This document shows, piece after piece, positions 46,075 to 54,830 of a DNA stretch of 64,000 nt. A program made the translations under genes and the position numbers. The notes beneath the pieces are model-generated. The model did not search any database. It was not told the DNA's origin and saw only the letters and a list, made by a program, of their open reading frames with translations. This stretch comes from Pseudomonas sp. RIT-PI-r (GTDB taxonomy: Bacteria; Pseudomonadota; Gammaproteobacteria; Pseudomonadales; Pseudomonadaceae): contig NZ_LIGE01000036.1 in NCBI RefSeq assembly GCF_001297015.1, forward strand, positions 62,001-126,000, written 5' to 3'. Every line of letters starts with the position of its first letter. The stretch's first letter is position 1.

Positions 46075-46644
46075 TTATTTGGCACGGCCTTTGTAGGAAC
46101 CGCCTTCGCGGGTGTCGATTTCGATCTTGTCACCGATTTCGATGAAGTCAGCAACCTGCAGCTCGGTACCGTTGGCCAGCTTGGCTGGCTTCATGACTTT
46201 GCCGGAAGTATCGCCGCGGGCCGAACCTTCGGTGTAGTCAACTACACGTACGATGGTGGTCGGCAGCTCTACGGAAACCAGACGCTCTTCGAAGAAGATC
46301 GCTTCGCAAACATCGGTCATGCCTTCTTCAACGAAAGGCAGAACAGCTTCGATGTCTTCAGCGTTCAGCTCGTACATGGTGTAGTCAGTGGTGTCCATGA
46401 ACGTGTAGGTGTCGCCGCTGATGAAGGACAGGGTCGCTTCTTTGCGGTCGAGGATTACGTCGTCCAGTTTGTCGTCAGCGCTGTAAACGATCTCGGTCTT
46501 GTAACCGGTCAGCAGGTTTTTCAGCTTGGTCTTCATGATCGCGCTGTTACGGCCCGACTTGGTGAATTCAGCTTTCTGAACCAGCCAAGGATCGTTCTCG
46601 AGACGGATCACGGTACCGGGTTTCAGTTCTTTACCAGTTTTCAT
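46075..46644 (-). CDS. efp: Translation elongation factor P
   Basis: 189 aa, standard length with three beta domains. It rescues ribosomes stalled on polyproline. The modification loop reads AEFTKSGRNSA with Arg32 at the tip where E. coli has a lysine; this is the arginine rhamnosylated by EarP in pseudomonads. The efp gene follows earP on the same strand, 49 bases downstream, so enzyme and substrate are made together. Confidence 0.97.
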   Translation of the reverse strand: MKTGKELKPGTVIRLENDPWLVQKAEFTKSGRNSAIMKTKLKNLLTGYKTEIVYSADDKLDDVILDRKEATLSFISGDTYTFMDTTDYTMYELNAEDIEAVLPFVEEGMTDVCEAIFFEERLVSVELPTTIVRVVDYTEGSARGDTSGKVMKPAKLANGTELQVADFIEIGDKIEIDTREGGSYKGRAK

Positions 46645-46692
46645 TGCGAATATCCGAATTTGGATGGGATTTACAAAAATCTAGGCCGCGTA

Positions 46693-47835
46693 TCATATCC
46701 AATTTAGGTAAAACTGTACCAGCGCTGCGGCAAGATCGGCCTGCAAGCCTTGTTCCAGACACCATTTTTCGGCATTTTCCTGCAGTTCGGGCCAGTGTTT
46801 GCGGCTCGCCAGCCAGTGATCACCGATCGGCTGCCCGGCACTCCAGGCTCGCCAAAGACCGTTCATCGCCTCAGTAGCGGCCGGCGACAGACCTTTCGTG
46901 TACAGCGCAAGAAACGCGTCGAGTTTGTCCAGGTGGATGTCTTCGTCCTGCTGATAGATGTGCCAGAGCATCGGCCGCCCCGCCCATTGCGCGCGAACGA
47001 ACGAATCCTCGCCGCGCACGGCGTTGAAATCGCAGCACCACAGCAGGTGATCATATTGATCCTGTCGGACGAACGGCAGGACCTGCACGGTCAATGACTG
47101 CCGCACATGGATCGCACCGACCGTCAGGGTTTCAACCCCGAGCCAGCGCGCAACATCGCCAAGAATTCGCCCTTCCGGCACCAGTAGATGGGTTGGCGTG
47201 GCGTCCGCTGCCAATACGTCCAGCCAACTGGCCAGCCCGGCATTCTCGTAGGCAAATAACGAAATCAGCTGCGCCTCAGGCGCGCGATCAATGCCCAGGC
47301 CCTGCAGGAATTGTCGCTGCGCCTCGGGATCCTGCTGAAACTGCTGACGCTGCTCAAGCAATCCACGCTCACGCAGCAAGCCGCCAGTACCGGGCTGGAA
47401 GCCGGGGAAAAAGAAGATTTTCTGCACCGATTTGTATTTCACCGATGGCAGACCATGACAGCCAAAGACCCAGTCCTCGGCGCTGAGGTAGTCGAGGTTC
47501 ATCCACAACGGCGGCTTTTCGCGTTCGGCCATCGCGTCCATGTAATCACTGGGCAACTGACAGGCGAACGCGGCGATGACCACATCCGCCGCGTCAGTCT
47601 GTGCCCACTCACTCGGCCAAAGGCGCACCTCGACGCCCTGCTGCCATTGCTGCGCGGCGTTGACGTCAATGTCCGGGCAGATCCGTTCGAACGCACGCAG
47701 GTCATCGACCCACAGGCGCACCGCCAAAGAGTGCTCGGCGACCAATTGCCGGGCCAGACGCCAGGTCACGCCGATATCGCCATAGTTGTCGACTACGGTG
47801 CAAAAAATATCCCAGCGGGTGTTCACTTCCGGCAT
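46693..47835 (-). CDS. earP: EF-P arginine rhamnosyltransferase EarP
   Basis: 380 aa with a GGGAG site. The N-terminus WDIFCTVVDNYGDIGVTWRLA contains the conserved aspartates of the family (GT104). It transfers rhamnose from dTDP-rhamnose to Arg32 of EF-P, in the cytoplasm. The product is activated EF-P, and loss impairs growth and virulence in P. aeruginosa (known for the family). First gene of the earP-efp operon. Confidence 0.95.
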   Translation of the reverse strand: MPEVNTRWDIFCTVVDNYGDIGVTWRLARQLVAEHSLAVRLWVDDLRAFERICPDIDVNAAQQWQQGVEVRLWPSEWAQTDAADVVIAAFACQLPSDYMDAMAEREKPPLWMNLDYLSAEDWVFGCHGLPSVKYKSVQKIFFFPGFQPGTGGLLRERGLLEQRQQFQQDPEAQRQFLQGLGIDRAPEAQLISLFAYENAGLASWLDVLAADATPTHLLVPEGRILGDVARWLGVETLTVGAIHVRQSLTVQVLPFVRQDQYDHLLWCCDFNAVRGEDSFVRAQWAGRPMLWHIYQQDEDIHLDKLDAFLALYTKGLSPAATEAMNGLWRAWSAGQPIGDHWLASRKHWPELQENAEKWCLEQGLQADLAAALVQFYLNWI

Positions 47836-47959
47836 TCAAGACTCCCGTTGGCAAAAGCAGCGATTGTCCGCATAAATGACCTCGTGCAGAAGAGCCGACG
47901 AGTATTAATCTTCGTGCGACAATCGCCACTTGCCCGTAATCATCCGCCAGGAGGCAGCC

Positions 47960-48370
47960 ATGCCCTATCGTCCCAATCCGCGCCGCCCATTGCCTGTACA
48001 GCTTAGCGCGCTGCATCTGACCGGCAGCATTGCCTTGGGCATGTGGCTGGGTTTTCTCGCCATCGCGCTGACCTGCTGGCTGCTGTCGCGTTTTCTGTTC
48101 AGCGAACAATTGGCACCGGTCGCGCAGGCGGTGCAGGAACTGGCCAAGCCACCGGCGGCCGTGCAGGTGCAGCCGGATATTCCAGCGCAGAGCCTGTTGT
48201 TCGAACAGTACGAAGAAAACCTGCGCAAGAACGAACAGCAGGCTCGACTCGATCAAGCGCGCAGCAGCTCGCGAAATCAGTCCAACCCAAAATGCCAGTT
48301 CTGGTTGCAACAGGACCAGACCGCCCCGAGCGAAAAAAGCCGCGCCAACGTTTTGCAATTCTGCGATTGA
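47960..48370 (+). CDS. Small single-pass membrane protein of unknown function
   Basis: 136 aa from ATG 47960, with AGGAGG upstream. A basic N-terminus (PYRPNPRRPLPVQ) is followed by a TM helix IALGMWLGFLAIALTCWLL near residues 25-45, then a periplasmic or cytoplasmic helical tail rich in Gln, Glu and Arg (FEQYEENLRKNEQQARLDQ). No domain recognised. It ends two bases before the start of the Gre-like gene, so the two are probably one transcript. Confidence 0.75.
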   Translation: MPYRPNPRRPLPVQLSALHLTGSIALGMWLGFLAIALTCWLLSRFLFSEQLAPVAQAVQELAKPPAAVQVQPDIPAQSLLFEQYEENLRKNEQQARLDQARSSSRNQSNPKCQFWLQQDQTAPSEKSRANVLQFCD

Positions 48371-48372
48371 TC

Positions 48373-48855
48373 ATGAACAAGCACATCGTCCACCAACTGA
48401 TTCTCGACAAACTGCGCATCGACCTCGACATTGCCGAACGCGCTGCGCAAACCGCTTACGAAACCGCGACCCACGAAGAAAACATCGCCGAAAACAAGTA
48501 CGACACGCTGGGGCTTGAGGCGTCGTATCTGGCGGCGGGTCAGGCGAAACGGGTTGAGGAAATTCGTCAGTCACTGGCGCTGTGTCAGAACCTGACGCTA
48601 CGTGCCTACGATGAAAATCGCGGTATCGAAATCGGCGCCCTGCTTGGTCTGGAGGACGAAAAGGGTCGCGAACAATGGCTGTTTCTGGCGCCGGACGCGG
48701 CGGGTCTGAAAGTCGACGTGGTCGGTCAGCCGATTACCGTCATCACCCCGCGCTCGCCGCTGGGCAAAAGCCTGCTGGGCAAGTTCGAAGGCGATGAGGT
48801 GGAGATTCTGGTGGCGGGCACCCGGCAACAGTTCGCTGTCACCGAGGTGCTCTGA
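48373..48855 (+). CDS. Divergent GreA/GreB-family transcription factor
   Basis: 160 aa from ATG 48373. The C-terminal half is a Gre FKBP-like domain: VDVVGQPITVITPRSPLGKSL, then GDEVEILVAG, matching the SPLARAL-GK segment of the real GreB in this window. The N-terminal coiled coil is present and its tip reads THEENIAENKYD, different from the D-x-x-EN-A-E-Y tip of GreB. It may bind RNA polymerase in the secondary channel, but transcript-cleavage activity is doubtful. It follows a small membrane protein gene. Confidence 0.8.
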   Translation: MNKHIVHQLILDKLRIDLDIAERAAQTAYETATHEENIAENKYDTLGLEASYLAAGQAKRVEEIRQSLALCQNLTLRAYDENRGIEIGALLGLEDEKGREQWLFLAPDAAGLKVDVVGQPITVITPRSPLGKSLLGKFEGDEVEILVAGTRQQFAVTEVL

Positions 48856-48864
48856 AACAACTGA

Positions 48865-49839
48865 TCAGTGAACCGGCAGTTCGACGCCGTCGAACAGTTC
48901 TTCCAGCTCTTGCTTGTTGTGGCACTGAATCGCTTTGGCCATGACTTCGCGGGTCAGGTGCGGGGCGAACTTCTCGATGAAGTCGCACATGAAACCCCGC
49001 AGGAAGGTGCCGCGACGGAAACCGATCTTGGTGATGCTCGACTCGAACAGTTCGCTGGCATCCAGCACCACCAGATCGTTGTCGAGTTTGGTGTCGACCG
49101 CCATTTTAGCGACGATGCCCACACCCAGACCCAGACGCACATAGGTTTTGATCACGTCGGCGTCGGCGGCGGTGAACACCACTTTCGGCGTCAGGCCGCG
49201 ATGGCTGAAAGCTTCGTCGAGTTTCGAACGGCCGGTGAAACCGAACACGTAAGTCACGATCGGGTATTCGGCCAGAGCTTCAAGGGTCAGCTTCGGCAGC
49301 TTGGTCAGCGGGTGGCCCTGCGGCACGACTACGCAACGGTTCCAGCGGTAGCACGGCATCATCACCAGATCGCCGAACAGCTCCAGCGCTTCGGTAGCGA
49401 TGGCGAAATCGACGGTGCCGTCAGCGGCCATTTCGGCGATCTGCATCGGCGAACCCTGGTGCATGTGCAGCGCCACGTCCGGGTATTGCTTGATGAAATT
49501 GCTGATCACCGGCGGCAGGGCATAACGCGCCTGGGTGTGCGTGGTGGCGATCGACAGGGTGCCTTTTTTCTCGTTGGAGAATTCCTGGGCGATCTGCTTG
49601 ATGCTTTCTACCTTGCGCAGGATCTCACCGGCTGTGGTGATGATGCGCTCGCCGGCCGGGGTGACGCGGGTCAGGTGCTTGCCACTGCGGGCAAAGACTT
49701 CAACGCCGAGTTCGTCTTCGAGCAGACGGATTTGTTTACTGATGCCCGGTTGCGAGGTGTAAAGGCTCTGGGCTGTAGCGGAAACGTTGAGGTCGTGGTG
49801 CGCCACTTCCCAGATGTAGCGCAATTGTTGAAGCTTCAT
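48865..49839 (-). CDS. cysB: Master regulator of cysteine synthesis CysB
   Basis: 324 aa, the full CysB length, with GAGGGA upstream. The LysR winged helix is MKLQQLRYIWEVAHHDLNVSATAQSLYTSQPGISKQIR; the inducer domain has IATTHTQARYALP, the loop that binds N-acetylserine/sulfate in CysB. It activates sulfate uptake and assimilation genes. Cytoplasmic tetramer. Convergent with the Gre-like gene. Confidence 0.96.
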   Translation of the reverse strand: MKLQQLRYIWEVAHHDLNVSATAQSLYTSQPGISKQIRLLEDELGVEVFARSGKHLTRVTPAGERIITTAGEILRKVESIKQIAQEFSNEKKGTLSIATTHTQARYALPPVISNFIKQYPDVALHMHQGSPMQIAEMAADGTVDFAIATEALELFGDLVMMPCYRWNRCVVVPQGHPLTKLPKLTLEALAEYPIVTYVFGFTGRSKLDEAFSHRGLTPKVVFTAADADVIKTYVRLGLGVGIVAKMAVDTKLDNDLVVLDASELFESSITKIGFRRGTFLRGFMCDFIEKFAPHLTREVMAKAIQCHNKQELEELFDGVELPVH

Positions 49840-49952
49840 ATGAATCCCTCAAAGCAGGTAGACGCCACGGGCATCAGCGACGGTATATAACTATATTAAT
49901 GGTTTGAAGAATAAATCTAGAACTTTTTTATCATAGTGCCATTATTCCTGCC

Positions 49953-50456
49953 TCAGCGATCCTCCCGGCGCCGACGCTCCACCAGCGGCACCAGATAAAC
50001 CGGCACCTTGGCCAATTGCAGGACCCGGGCCGCCGTGCGCCCCAATGGCGTTTCCGCACCCACCCCGTGGCTGTGACTTCCTACGATCAGCAAATCGACA
50101 GAGAGTTTCTGCACCTGGTCGAGAATCACCTGCGACGGATCGCCCTGCAGCACGCGCACTGCGCGAATGCGCTGCAGGTCTTGTTCGCCCTCTTCCCCCA
50201 GTTCTTCACGAAAGCTTTCCAGCACCCGCTGTTCGATATTGGCGATGACGGTTTTCAGACCCTGGCTGTGAAATTCGTTCAATGCCTGCTCGTCGAGATA
50301 GCTCTGCAACACCGACTCGGCAAACAGCCCCATCGGCTCTACCGCGTGCACCACGTATAAATCGGCATTGAATGTTCGCGCCAATGCCAAGGCATGCTGC
50401 ATCACTAACGGTGCGTACAGACCGAGGTCAGTGGCATACAGCATCGAACGAATCAT
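49953..50456 (-). CDS. Universal stress protein (UspA family)
   Basis: 167 aa with an AGGAGG site. It has the Usp fold: MIRSMLYATDLGLYAPLVMQHAL at the start and the ATP-binding motif LIVGSHSHGVGAETPLGRTAARVLQLAKVPVYLVPL near the end (G-x2-G-x9-G-S/T pattern, here partly varied). Such proteins act in stress survival and are usually cytoplasmic. From memory, a Usp gene lies beside cysB in P. aeruginosa as well. Confidence 0.92.
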   Translation of the reverse strand: MIRSMLYATDLGLYAPLVMQHALALARTFNADLYVVHAVEPMGLFAESVLQSYLDEQALNEFHSQGLKTVIANIEQRVLESFREELGEEGEQDLQRIRAVRVLQGDPSQVILDQVQKLSVDLLIVGSHSHGVGAETPLGRTAARVLQLAKVPVYLVPLVERRRREDR

Positions 50457-50553
50457 ATGACCTCCTCGCGTGCCAACATGGCGGAGATTTGATTCAGCTT
50501 AGCAGTGCCTTGGCGAGTACGACGTGCGGCGCAACGTCTTGAACCACTGGGGT

Positions 50554-51459
50554 TTAGATCGACGGTTCGTTGCTGATGCCATGCGGCACGTGGCCAGTGG
50601 CAACGACTTCGCGGGCGAGTTCGCAATGGCCGGCCTGATCATCGAAGAAGACGTCGGCGGCGAACGCTTCGAGAAACGCCGATTTGGTCAGGCCACCGAG
50701 AAATAACGACTCGTCGAGACGAATGTCCCATTCGCGCAACGTGCGGATCACCCGTTCATGAGCCGGGGCCGAGCGCGCGGTGACCAGCGCCGTGCGGATC
50801 GGGCAATCGTCGTCGGGGAATTCGCGCTGCAACAGATTGAGCGCCGCCAGAAAGCCTTTGAAGGGGCCGCCACGCAAAGGCTCGCGGGCCGCTTCGCGCT
50901 CCTTGGCCTGGAACGCTTCGAGCCCGCCAGACTGATAGACGCGCTCCGACTCATCGGAAAAAATCACCGCGTCACCGTCGAAGGCGATGCGCAATTCATC
51001 ACTCGCGGCACGGCTGGCACCACCGGATAAAATCGTTGCCGCCGCGAACCCGGCGTCCAGCGCCGCGCGCACATCTTCCGCATGGGTGGAAAGAAACAGG
51101 TCGCAACCAAACGCCTTCAAATAAGGATAAGGACTGCGCCCGCCAACGAACGCCGCGCGGGAAATCGCCAGGCCGTAGTGGTGAATCGAGTTGAACACAC
51201 GCAGCCCGGTGTCGGCGCTGTTGCGCGAGACCAGAATCACCTCGACCCGCGCACGTCCGAGGCGACTGTTGAGGCTCAGGAGTTTTTCCACCAGCGGGAA
51301 GGCATCGCCGGGCGCAAGGATTTCGTCTTCGTGCTCGATCTGATATTGCCGATAGGCTTCGACGCCGCTCGACAGATAGACCTTGTGGCTCTCGCTCAGG
51401 TCGAACAGCGCGCGCGACGAAATCGCCAGCACCAGTTTGTCATCGATGTTTTTGGCCAT
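50554..51459 (-). CDS. Cytosolic 5'-nucleotidase (NT5C1-like)
   Basis: 301 aa. It belongs to the 5-nucleotidase family (PF06189 type) related to mammalian cytosolic nucleotidase I. Visible marks are VLAISSRALFDLSESHKVY near the N-terminus, VEVILVSRNSADTGLRVFNSI and RIAFDGDAVIFSDESERVYQ in the middle, and FFDDQAGHCELA near the end. It dephosphorylates nucleoside monophosphates. It precedes the PanE-like gene's 3' end by 22 bases on the same strand, so an operon is possible. Confidence 0.9.
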   Translation of the reverse strand: MAKNIDDKLVLAISSRALFDLSESHKVYLSSGVEAYRQYQIEHEDEILAPGDAFPLVEKLLSLNSRLGRARVEVILVSRNSADTGLRVFNSIHHYGLAISRAAFVGGRSPYPYLKAFGCDLFLSTHAEDVRAALDAGFAAATILSGGASRAASDELRIAFDGDAVIFSDESERVYQSGGLEAFQAKEREAAREPLRGGPFKGFLAALNLLQREFPDDDCPIRTALVTARSAPAHERVIRTLREWDIRLDESLFLGGLTKSAFLEAFAADVFFDDQAGHCELAREVVATGHVPHGISNEPSI

Positions 51460-51481
51460 GCCTTCCCCCCAAGCAACCGGC

Positions 51482-52453
51482 TTAAACGTTGCGCCGGTCG
51501 ATAAAACTTAAATTGCGATACAACGCTTCGATGCGCGGCAACTCACAGCCTGCCGCTTTCGCCGCTGCCAGTGGCCGAGCGTAGATCGCTTCCAGCTCCA
51601 GCGGTCGTTTATGTAAAAAGTCGTGGTACATGCTCGGCCAGTAGTCGGGCATTTTCTCGGTCATCATGAACAGATAGTCGGCGTATCCCGGCGGCACCTC
51701 ATGGCCACAGGCCTTGGCACCCTGCACCACTTCAGCCATCAACGCCTGAATCGATGCGCGGCTGTCGGCATCAGCCATCAGCTGGGTGGTGCCAGCACCA
51801 AGCAGCACCGACAGGCCGTTGTAGGGAATATTCCACACCAGTTTCTGCCAGCGCGCCTGTTGCAGATTGGGCATCGCCTGGGAATCGATCCCGGCAGCGC
51901 GGAACATCCCGGAACCCTCCTCGACAATCGCCATACAGGCGGCGTCATTGCTGGATGGACCACTGTGATAACCGACGTTCACCGCGCCCAAGGCTTGATG
52001 GGTGACTTGCCCTGGCCCTTCGCGATGCACGCAGATCAGGCACAGGCCGCCCAGCAGATGCAGGGAATCGGGAAGCAATTCACGCAAGCTGTCTTCGACG
52101 TCGAGGCCGTTTTGCAGCACCAGCACTTTCGCATCGGGTTTGGCCGCTTGAATGATAGAAGGCGCGAGACCGGCATTGCTGGTGGTTTTCGCCCCGACCA
52201 ACAGCCAGTCGCACTTGGGCATATCCTCGGCCGCCGAATAGGCCTGCACCGGATTCAATGTCAGCGGGCCATGCACCGCGCTGTTCACCTGCAAACCGCG
52301 TTCAGCCACCGCCGAAAACTCGCTGCGCAACAGAAAGTGCACATCGAAACCGGCACGCGCCAGCATCACACCGTAGAAACCACCAATCGCGCCGGTGCCA
52401 ATGATCCCCACTTTCGGTTTATCAAAGCCCGGTTTATTCACTGCCCCCATCAT
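51482..52453 (-). CDS. Ketopantoate reductase-like protein (PanE/ApbA family)
   Basis: 323 aa from ATG 52453, with GAGGAG upstream and overlapping the thioredoxin-like gene by four bases. The NADPH-binding loop is KVGIIGTGAIGGFYGVMLARAG; the catalytic lysine region reads ARWQKLVWNIPYNGLSVLLG. It may reduce 2-dehydropantoate to pantoate, but many PanE paralogues have other 2-keto acid substrates and pantothenate genes are absent nearby. Cytoplasmic. Confidence 0.88.
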   Translation of the reverse strand: MMGAVNKPGFDKPKVGIIGTGAIGGFYGVMLARAGFDVHFLLRSEFSAVAERGLQVNSAVHGPLTLNPVQAYSAAEDMPKCDWLLVGAKTTSNAGLAPSIIQAAKPDAKVLVLQNGLDVEDSLRELLPDSLHLLGGLCLICVHREGPGQVTHQALGAVNVGYHSGPSSNDAACMAIVEEGSGMFRAAGIDSQAMPNLQQARWQKLVWNIPYNGLSVLLGAGTTQLMADADSRASIQALMAEVVQGAKACGHEVPPGYADYLFMMTEKMPDYWPSMYHDFLHKRPLELEAIYARPLAAAKAAGCELPRIEALYRNLSFIDRRNV

Positions 52454-52785
52454 GGCAACTCCTCTGCAATTCGACCCAGTGCCTGCGCCAATGCCTCGTT
52501 GAGTGCATCGGCCGTCAGGCGTGTGTGCAATGCCCCAAAGAATTCGCCGTCGCGCACGACAAACAGCGCCGGCAAATGAAAGACCTGATAACGCTCGACC
52601 AACCCGCCGTTGTCGCCGGCATCGATCCAGCACAACTGATTGATGGCCAGATGGAGTCCCGGCAACACCTCGCGGGCATAACGGCAACTGGCGCAGCCGA
52701 CACTGGTGAAAATCACCAGGGAAACGCCGCTCATCGCCAATAGCCGTTGATCGGCGTCGAAATCGGTCAGTTCGGATTCGACCAC
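52450..52785 (-). CDS. Thioredoxin-like protein
   Basis: 111 aa if the GTG at 52785 is the start. Frames from ATG 52836 or 52848 would overlap the divergent PilZ gene and lack ribosome sites. The thioredoxin fold shows VSLVIFTSVGCASCRYAREVL with a CASC active site (not the usual CGPC) and the cis-Pro in FHLPALFVVRDG. It may be a thiol-disulfide exchanger. It is translationally coupled to the PanE-like gene downstream. Confidence 0.82.
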   Translation of the reverse strand: MVESELTDFDADQRLLAMSGVSLVIFTSVGCASCRYAREVLPGLHLAINQLCWIDAGDNGGLVERYQVFHLPALFVVRDGEFFGALHTRLTADALNEALAQALGRIAEELP

Positions 52786-52834
52786 TATACTGGGGGAAAC
52801 AATGTCAAATGACCGACACAGGGAGTCTGTGCTC

Positions 52835-53278
52835 ATGGGACGTTTCATACCTCATCCGGACGAGGTGCCGGTTGAATTAACCTTGCTCAAGCCTGAGTGT
52901 ATTTCCAGGCAACAGCTGCACACTATCAGCCTCGGCGGCATCGCTTGCAATTACCACCGTGCATGGCGCCATGGCACGGCGCTGCAAGTGCGTATGCCGA
53001 CGCTGAATGCCGACATCTGTTATCCGGGCTATGTCGCGTGGTGCCTGCGCCGCAAAAAAGGCTATCTGGTGGGCATCGCGTTTACCGATGAGCAGACGCT
53101 GTTCAGCGCGCGAATGGGTGAGCAGGTGTGTCAGATCGAGCGCTACTGCCGCATGCACGACACCCATGATGACCTGCAAGAAATTCAGGCGGTGGCCCTG
53201 CAATGGGTCGAGCAACACGCCGACGAGTTCTCCCACGACAGCGTGCGCAAGGCTTTTGCGCAGCCAGCGCTGGACTAA
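52835..53278 (+). CDS. PilZ-like domain protein
   Basis: 147 aa from ATG 52835; ATG 52802 is an alternative. It resembles short PilZ proteins: VPVELTLLKPECISRQQLHTISLGGIACNYHRAW has the D/N-x-S-x-x-G core as TISLGGIA, but the arginine-rich RxxxR motif that binds c-di-GMP is not evident. It may therefore bind weakly or not at all. Divergent from the thioredoxin-like gene. Confidence 0.78.
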   Translation: MGRFIPHPDEVPVELTLLKPECISRQQLHTISLGGIACNYHRAWRHGTALQVRMPTLNADICYPGYVAWCLRRKKGYLVGIAFTDEQTLFSARMGEQVCQIERYCRMHDTHDDLQEIQAVALQWVEQHADEFSHDSVRKAFAQPALD

Positions 53279-53408
53279 AGCACCTTTTGCCCATTGTCGA
53301 GCAGGCGCTTTACGCGCTAAGGTTCCGCTCCCCGACGCGCTTAAATCTGCTGTGCTCCGCCGCGCGGGGATCGCTGGCGGCCGGCACCCGTGACCTGACG
53401 AGTAAACG

Positions 53409-54485
53409 ATGGCTGATTTACCGATCAACGACCTAAACGTCGCCTCTAACGAGACCCTGATCACTCCCGATCAGCTCAAGCGTGATATCCCTCTGAGCGA
53501 CGCTGCCCTGCGCACCGTCACCAAGGGCCGCGAAGTCATTCGCAACATTCTTGATGGCACCGACCACCGTCTGTTCGTAGTGATCGGCCCGTGCTCGATC
53601 CACGACATCAAGGCTGCCCACGAATACGCCGACCGCCTCAAGGTGCTGGCGGAGGAAGTCTCCGACACCCTGTATCTGGTCATGCGCGTGTATTTCGAGA
53701 AGCCACGGACCACCGTTGGCTGGAAAGGCCTGATCAACGATCCGTACCTGGACGACTCGTTCAAGATCCAGGACGGTCTGCACATCGGTCGTCAGTTGCT
53801 GCTGGATCTGGCCGAAAAAGGCCTGCCAACCGCCACCGAAGCCCTCGACCCGATCTCCCCGCAGTATCTGCAGGACCTGATCAGCTGGTCGGCGATCGGC
53901 GCGCGCACCACGGAATCGCAGACTCACCGTGAAATGGCTTCCGGCCTGTCCTCGGCCGTCGGCTTCAAGAACGGCACCGACGGCGGCCTGACCGTGGCGA
54001 TCAACGCCTTGCAGTCAGTGTCCAGCCCACACCGCTTCCTCGGTATCAACCAGGAAGGTGGCGTGTCGATCGTCACCACCAAAGGCAACGCCTACGGTCA
54101 CGTGGTGTTGCGCGGTGGTAACGGCAAGCCGAACTACGACTCGGTCAGCGTTGCCCTGTGTGAGCAGGCGCTGAACAAGGCGAAGATCAAGCCGAACATC
54201 ATGGTCGATTGCAGCCACGCCAACTCCAACAAGGACCCGGCCCTGCAACCGCTGGTGATGGAGAACGTCGCCAACCAGATCCTCGAAGGCAACCAGTCGA
54301 TCATCGGCCTGATGGTCGAGAGTCATCTGAACTGGGGTTGCCAGGCAATTCCGAAAGACCTCGCCGACCTGCAATACGGCGTGTCGATCACCGATGCCTG
54401 CATCGACTGGTCCGCCACCGAGAACACCCTGCGCAGCATGCACGCCAAGCTCAAGGATGTTCTGCCGAAACGCCAGCGCAGCTGA
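53409..54485 (+). CDS. 3-Deoxy-7-phosphoheptulonate synthase, class I
   Basis: 358 aa. AroF/AroG/AroH-type enzyme that makes DAHP from PEP and erythrose-4-phosphate. Motifs are VVIGPCSIHDIKAAHEYA, MRVYFEKPRTTVGWKGLINDP, ARTTESQTHREMASGLS and DCSHANSNKD (metal site). The feedback amino acid cannot be read safely. It is followed by a strong terminator and is the second DAHP synthase in this window. Confidence 0.96.
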   Translation: MADLPINDLNVASNETLITPDQLKRDIPLSDAALRTVTKGREVIRNILDGTDHRLFVVIGPCSIHDIKAAHEYADRLKVLAEEVSDTLYLVMRVYFEKPRTTVGWKGLINDPYLDDSFKIQDGLHIGRQLLLDLAEKGLPTATEALDPISPQYLQDLISWSAIGARTTESQTHREMASGLSSAVGFKNGTDGGLTVAINALQSVSSPHRFLGINQEGGVSIVTTKGNAYGHVVLRGGNGKPNYDSVSVALCEQALNKAKIKPNIMVDCSHANSNKDPALQPLVMENVANQILEGNQSIIGLMVESHLNWGCQAIPKDLADLQYGVSITDACIDWSATENTLRSMHAKLKDVLPKRQRS

Positions 54486-54503
54486 TACGCGTTCTACAGG
54501 CAT

Positions 54504-54537
54504 AAAAAAACGCCGGGCATTGCCCGGCGTTTTTTTT
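54504..54537. terminator. Bidirectional terminator after the class I DAHP synthase gene
   Basis: AAAAAAACGCCGGGCA / TGCCCGGCGTTTTTTT: long stem with A-run and eight T; also suits the convergent acetyltransferase gene. Confidence 0.92.
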
Positions 54538-54548
54538 GTGTCTGCGGT

Positions 54549-54830
54549 TCAGATCTTGGCGGCGCGGCGCTGGTGACGCTCCATGTAGCGCTCGACGTAG
54601 GAGCACGACGGAATCACCGTGTAGCCCATTTCTTCGGCGTATTGCAGCGCGCTTTCGGTCAGCGCAGCAGCAATGCCACGGCCACGCAGGGCGTTGGGCA
54701 CAAACGTGCGATAGATATCCAGGGTCTGTTTTCCCAGATCCATATAGGTCAGGTAGGCACGATGACCGTCCACATTGGTCTCGAACTGATGACCAGCCTG
54801 GTCATGGTGGATGGACAACGCCTCGCTCAT
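54549..54830 (-). CDS. GNAT-fold N-acetyltransferase (YjdJ-like, short)
   Basis: 93 aa from ATG 54830, with GAGGAG upstream. It is the minimal GNAT module: RTFVPNALRGRGIAAALTESAL provides the acetyl-CoA binding R-G-x-G-x-A motif, followed by TVIPSCSYVERYMERH. Family members are small acetyltransferases with unknown substrates. Cytoplasmic. Confidence 0.9.
   Translation of the reverse strand: MSEALSIHHDQAGHQFETNVDGHRAYLTYMDLGKQTLDIYRTFVPNALRGRGIAAALTESALQYAEEMGYTVIPSCSYVERYMERHQRRAAKI

Noticed and set aside
48043..48372. N-terminal extension of the Gre-like protein
   Set aside because: It reads through the membrane protein gene in another frame with no ribosome site; ATG 48373 gives the family-like start.
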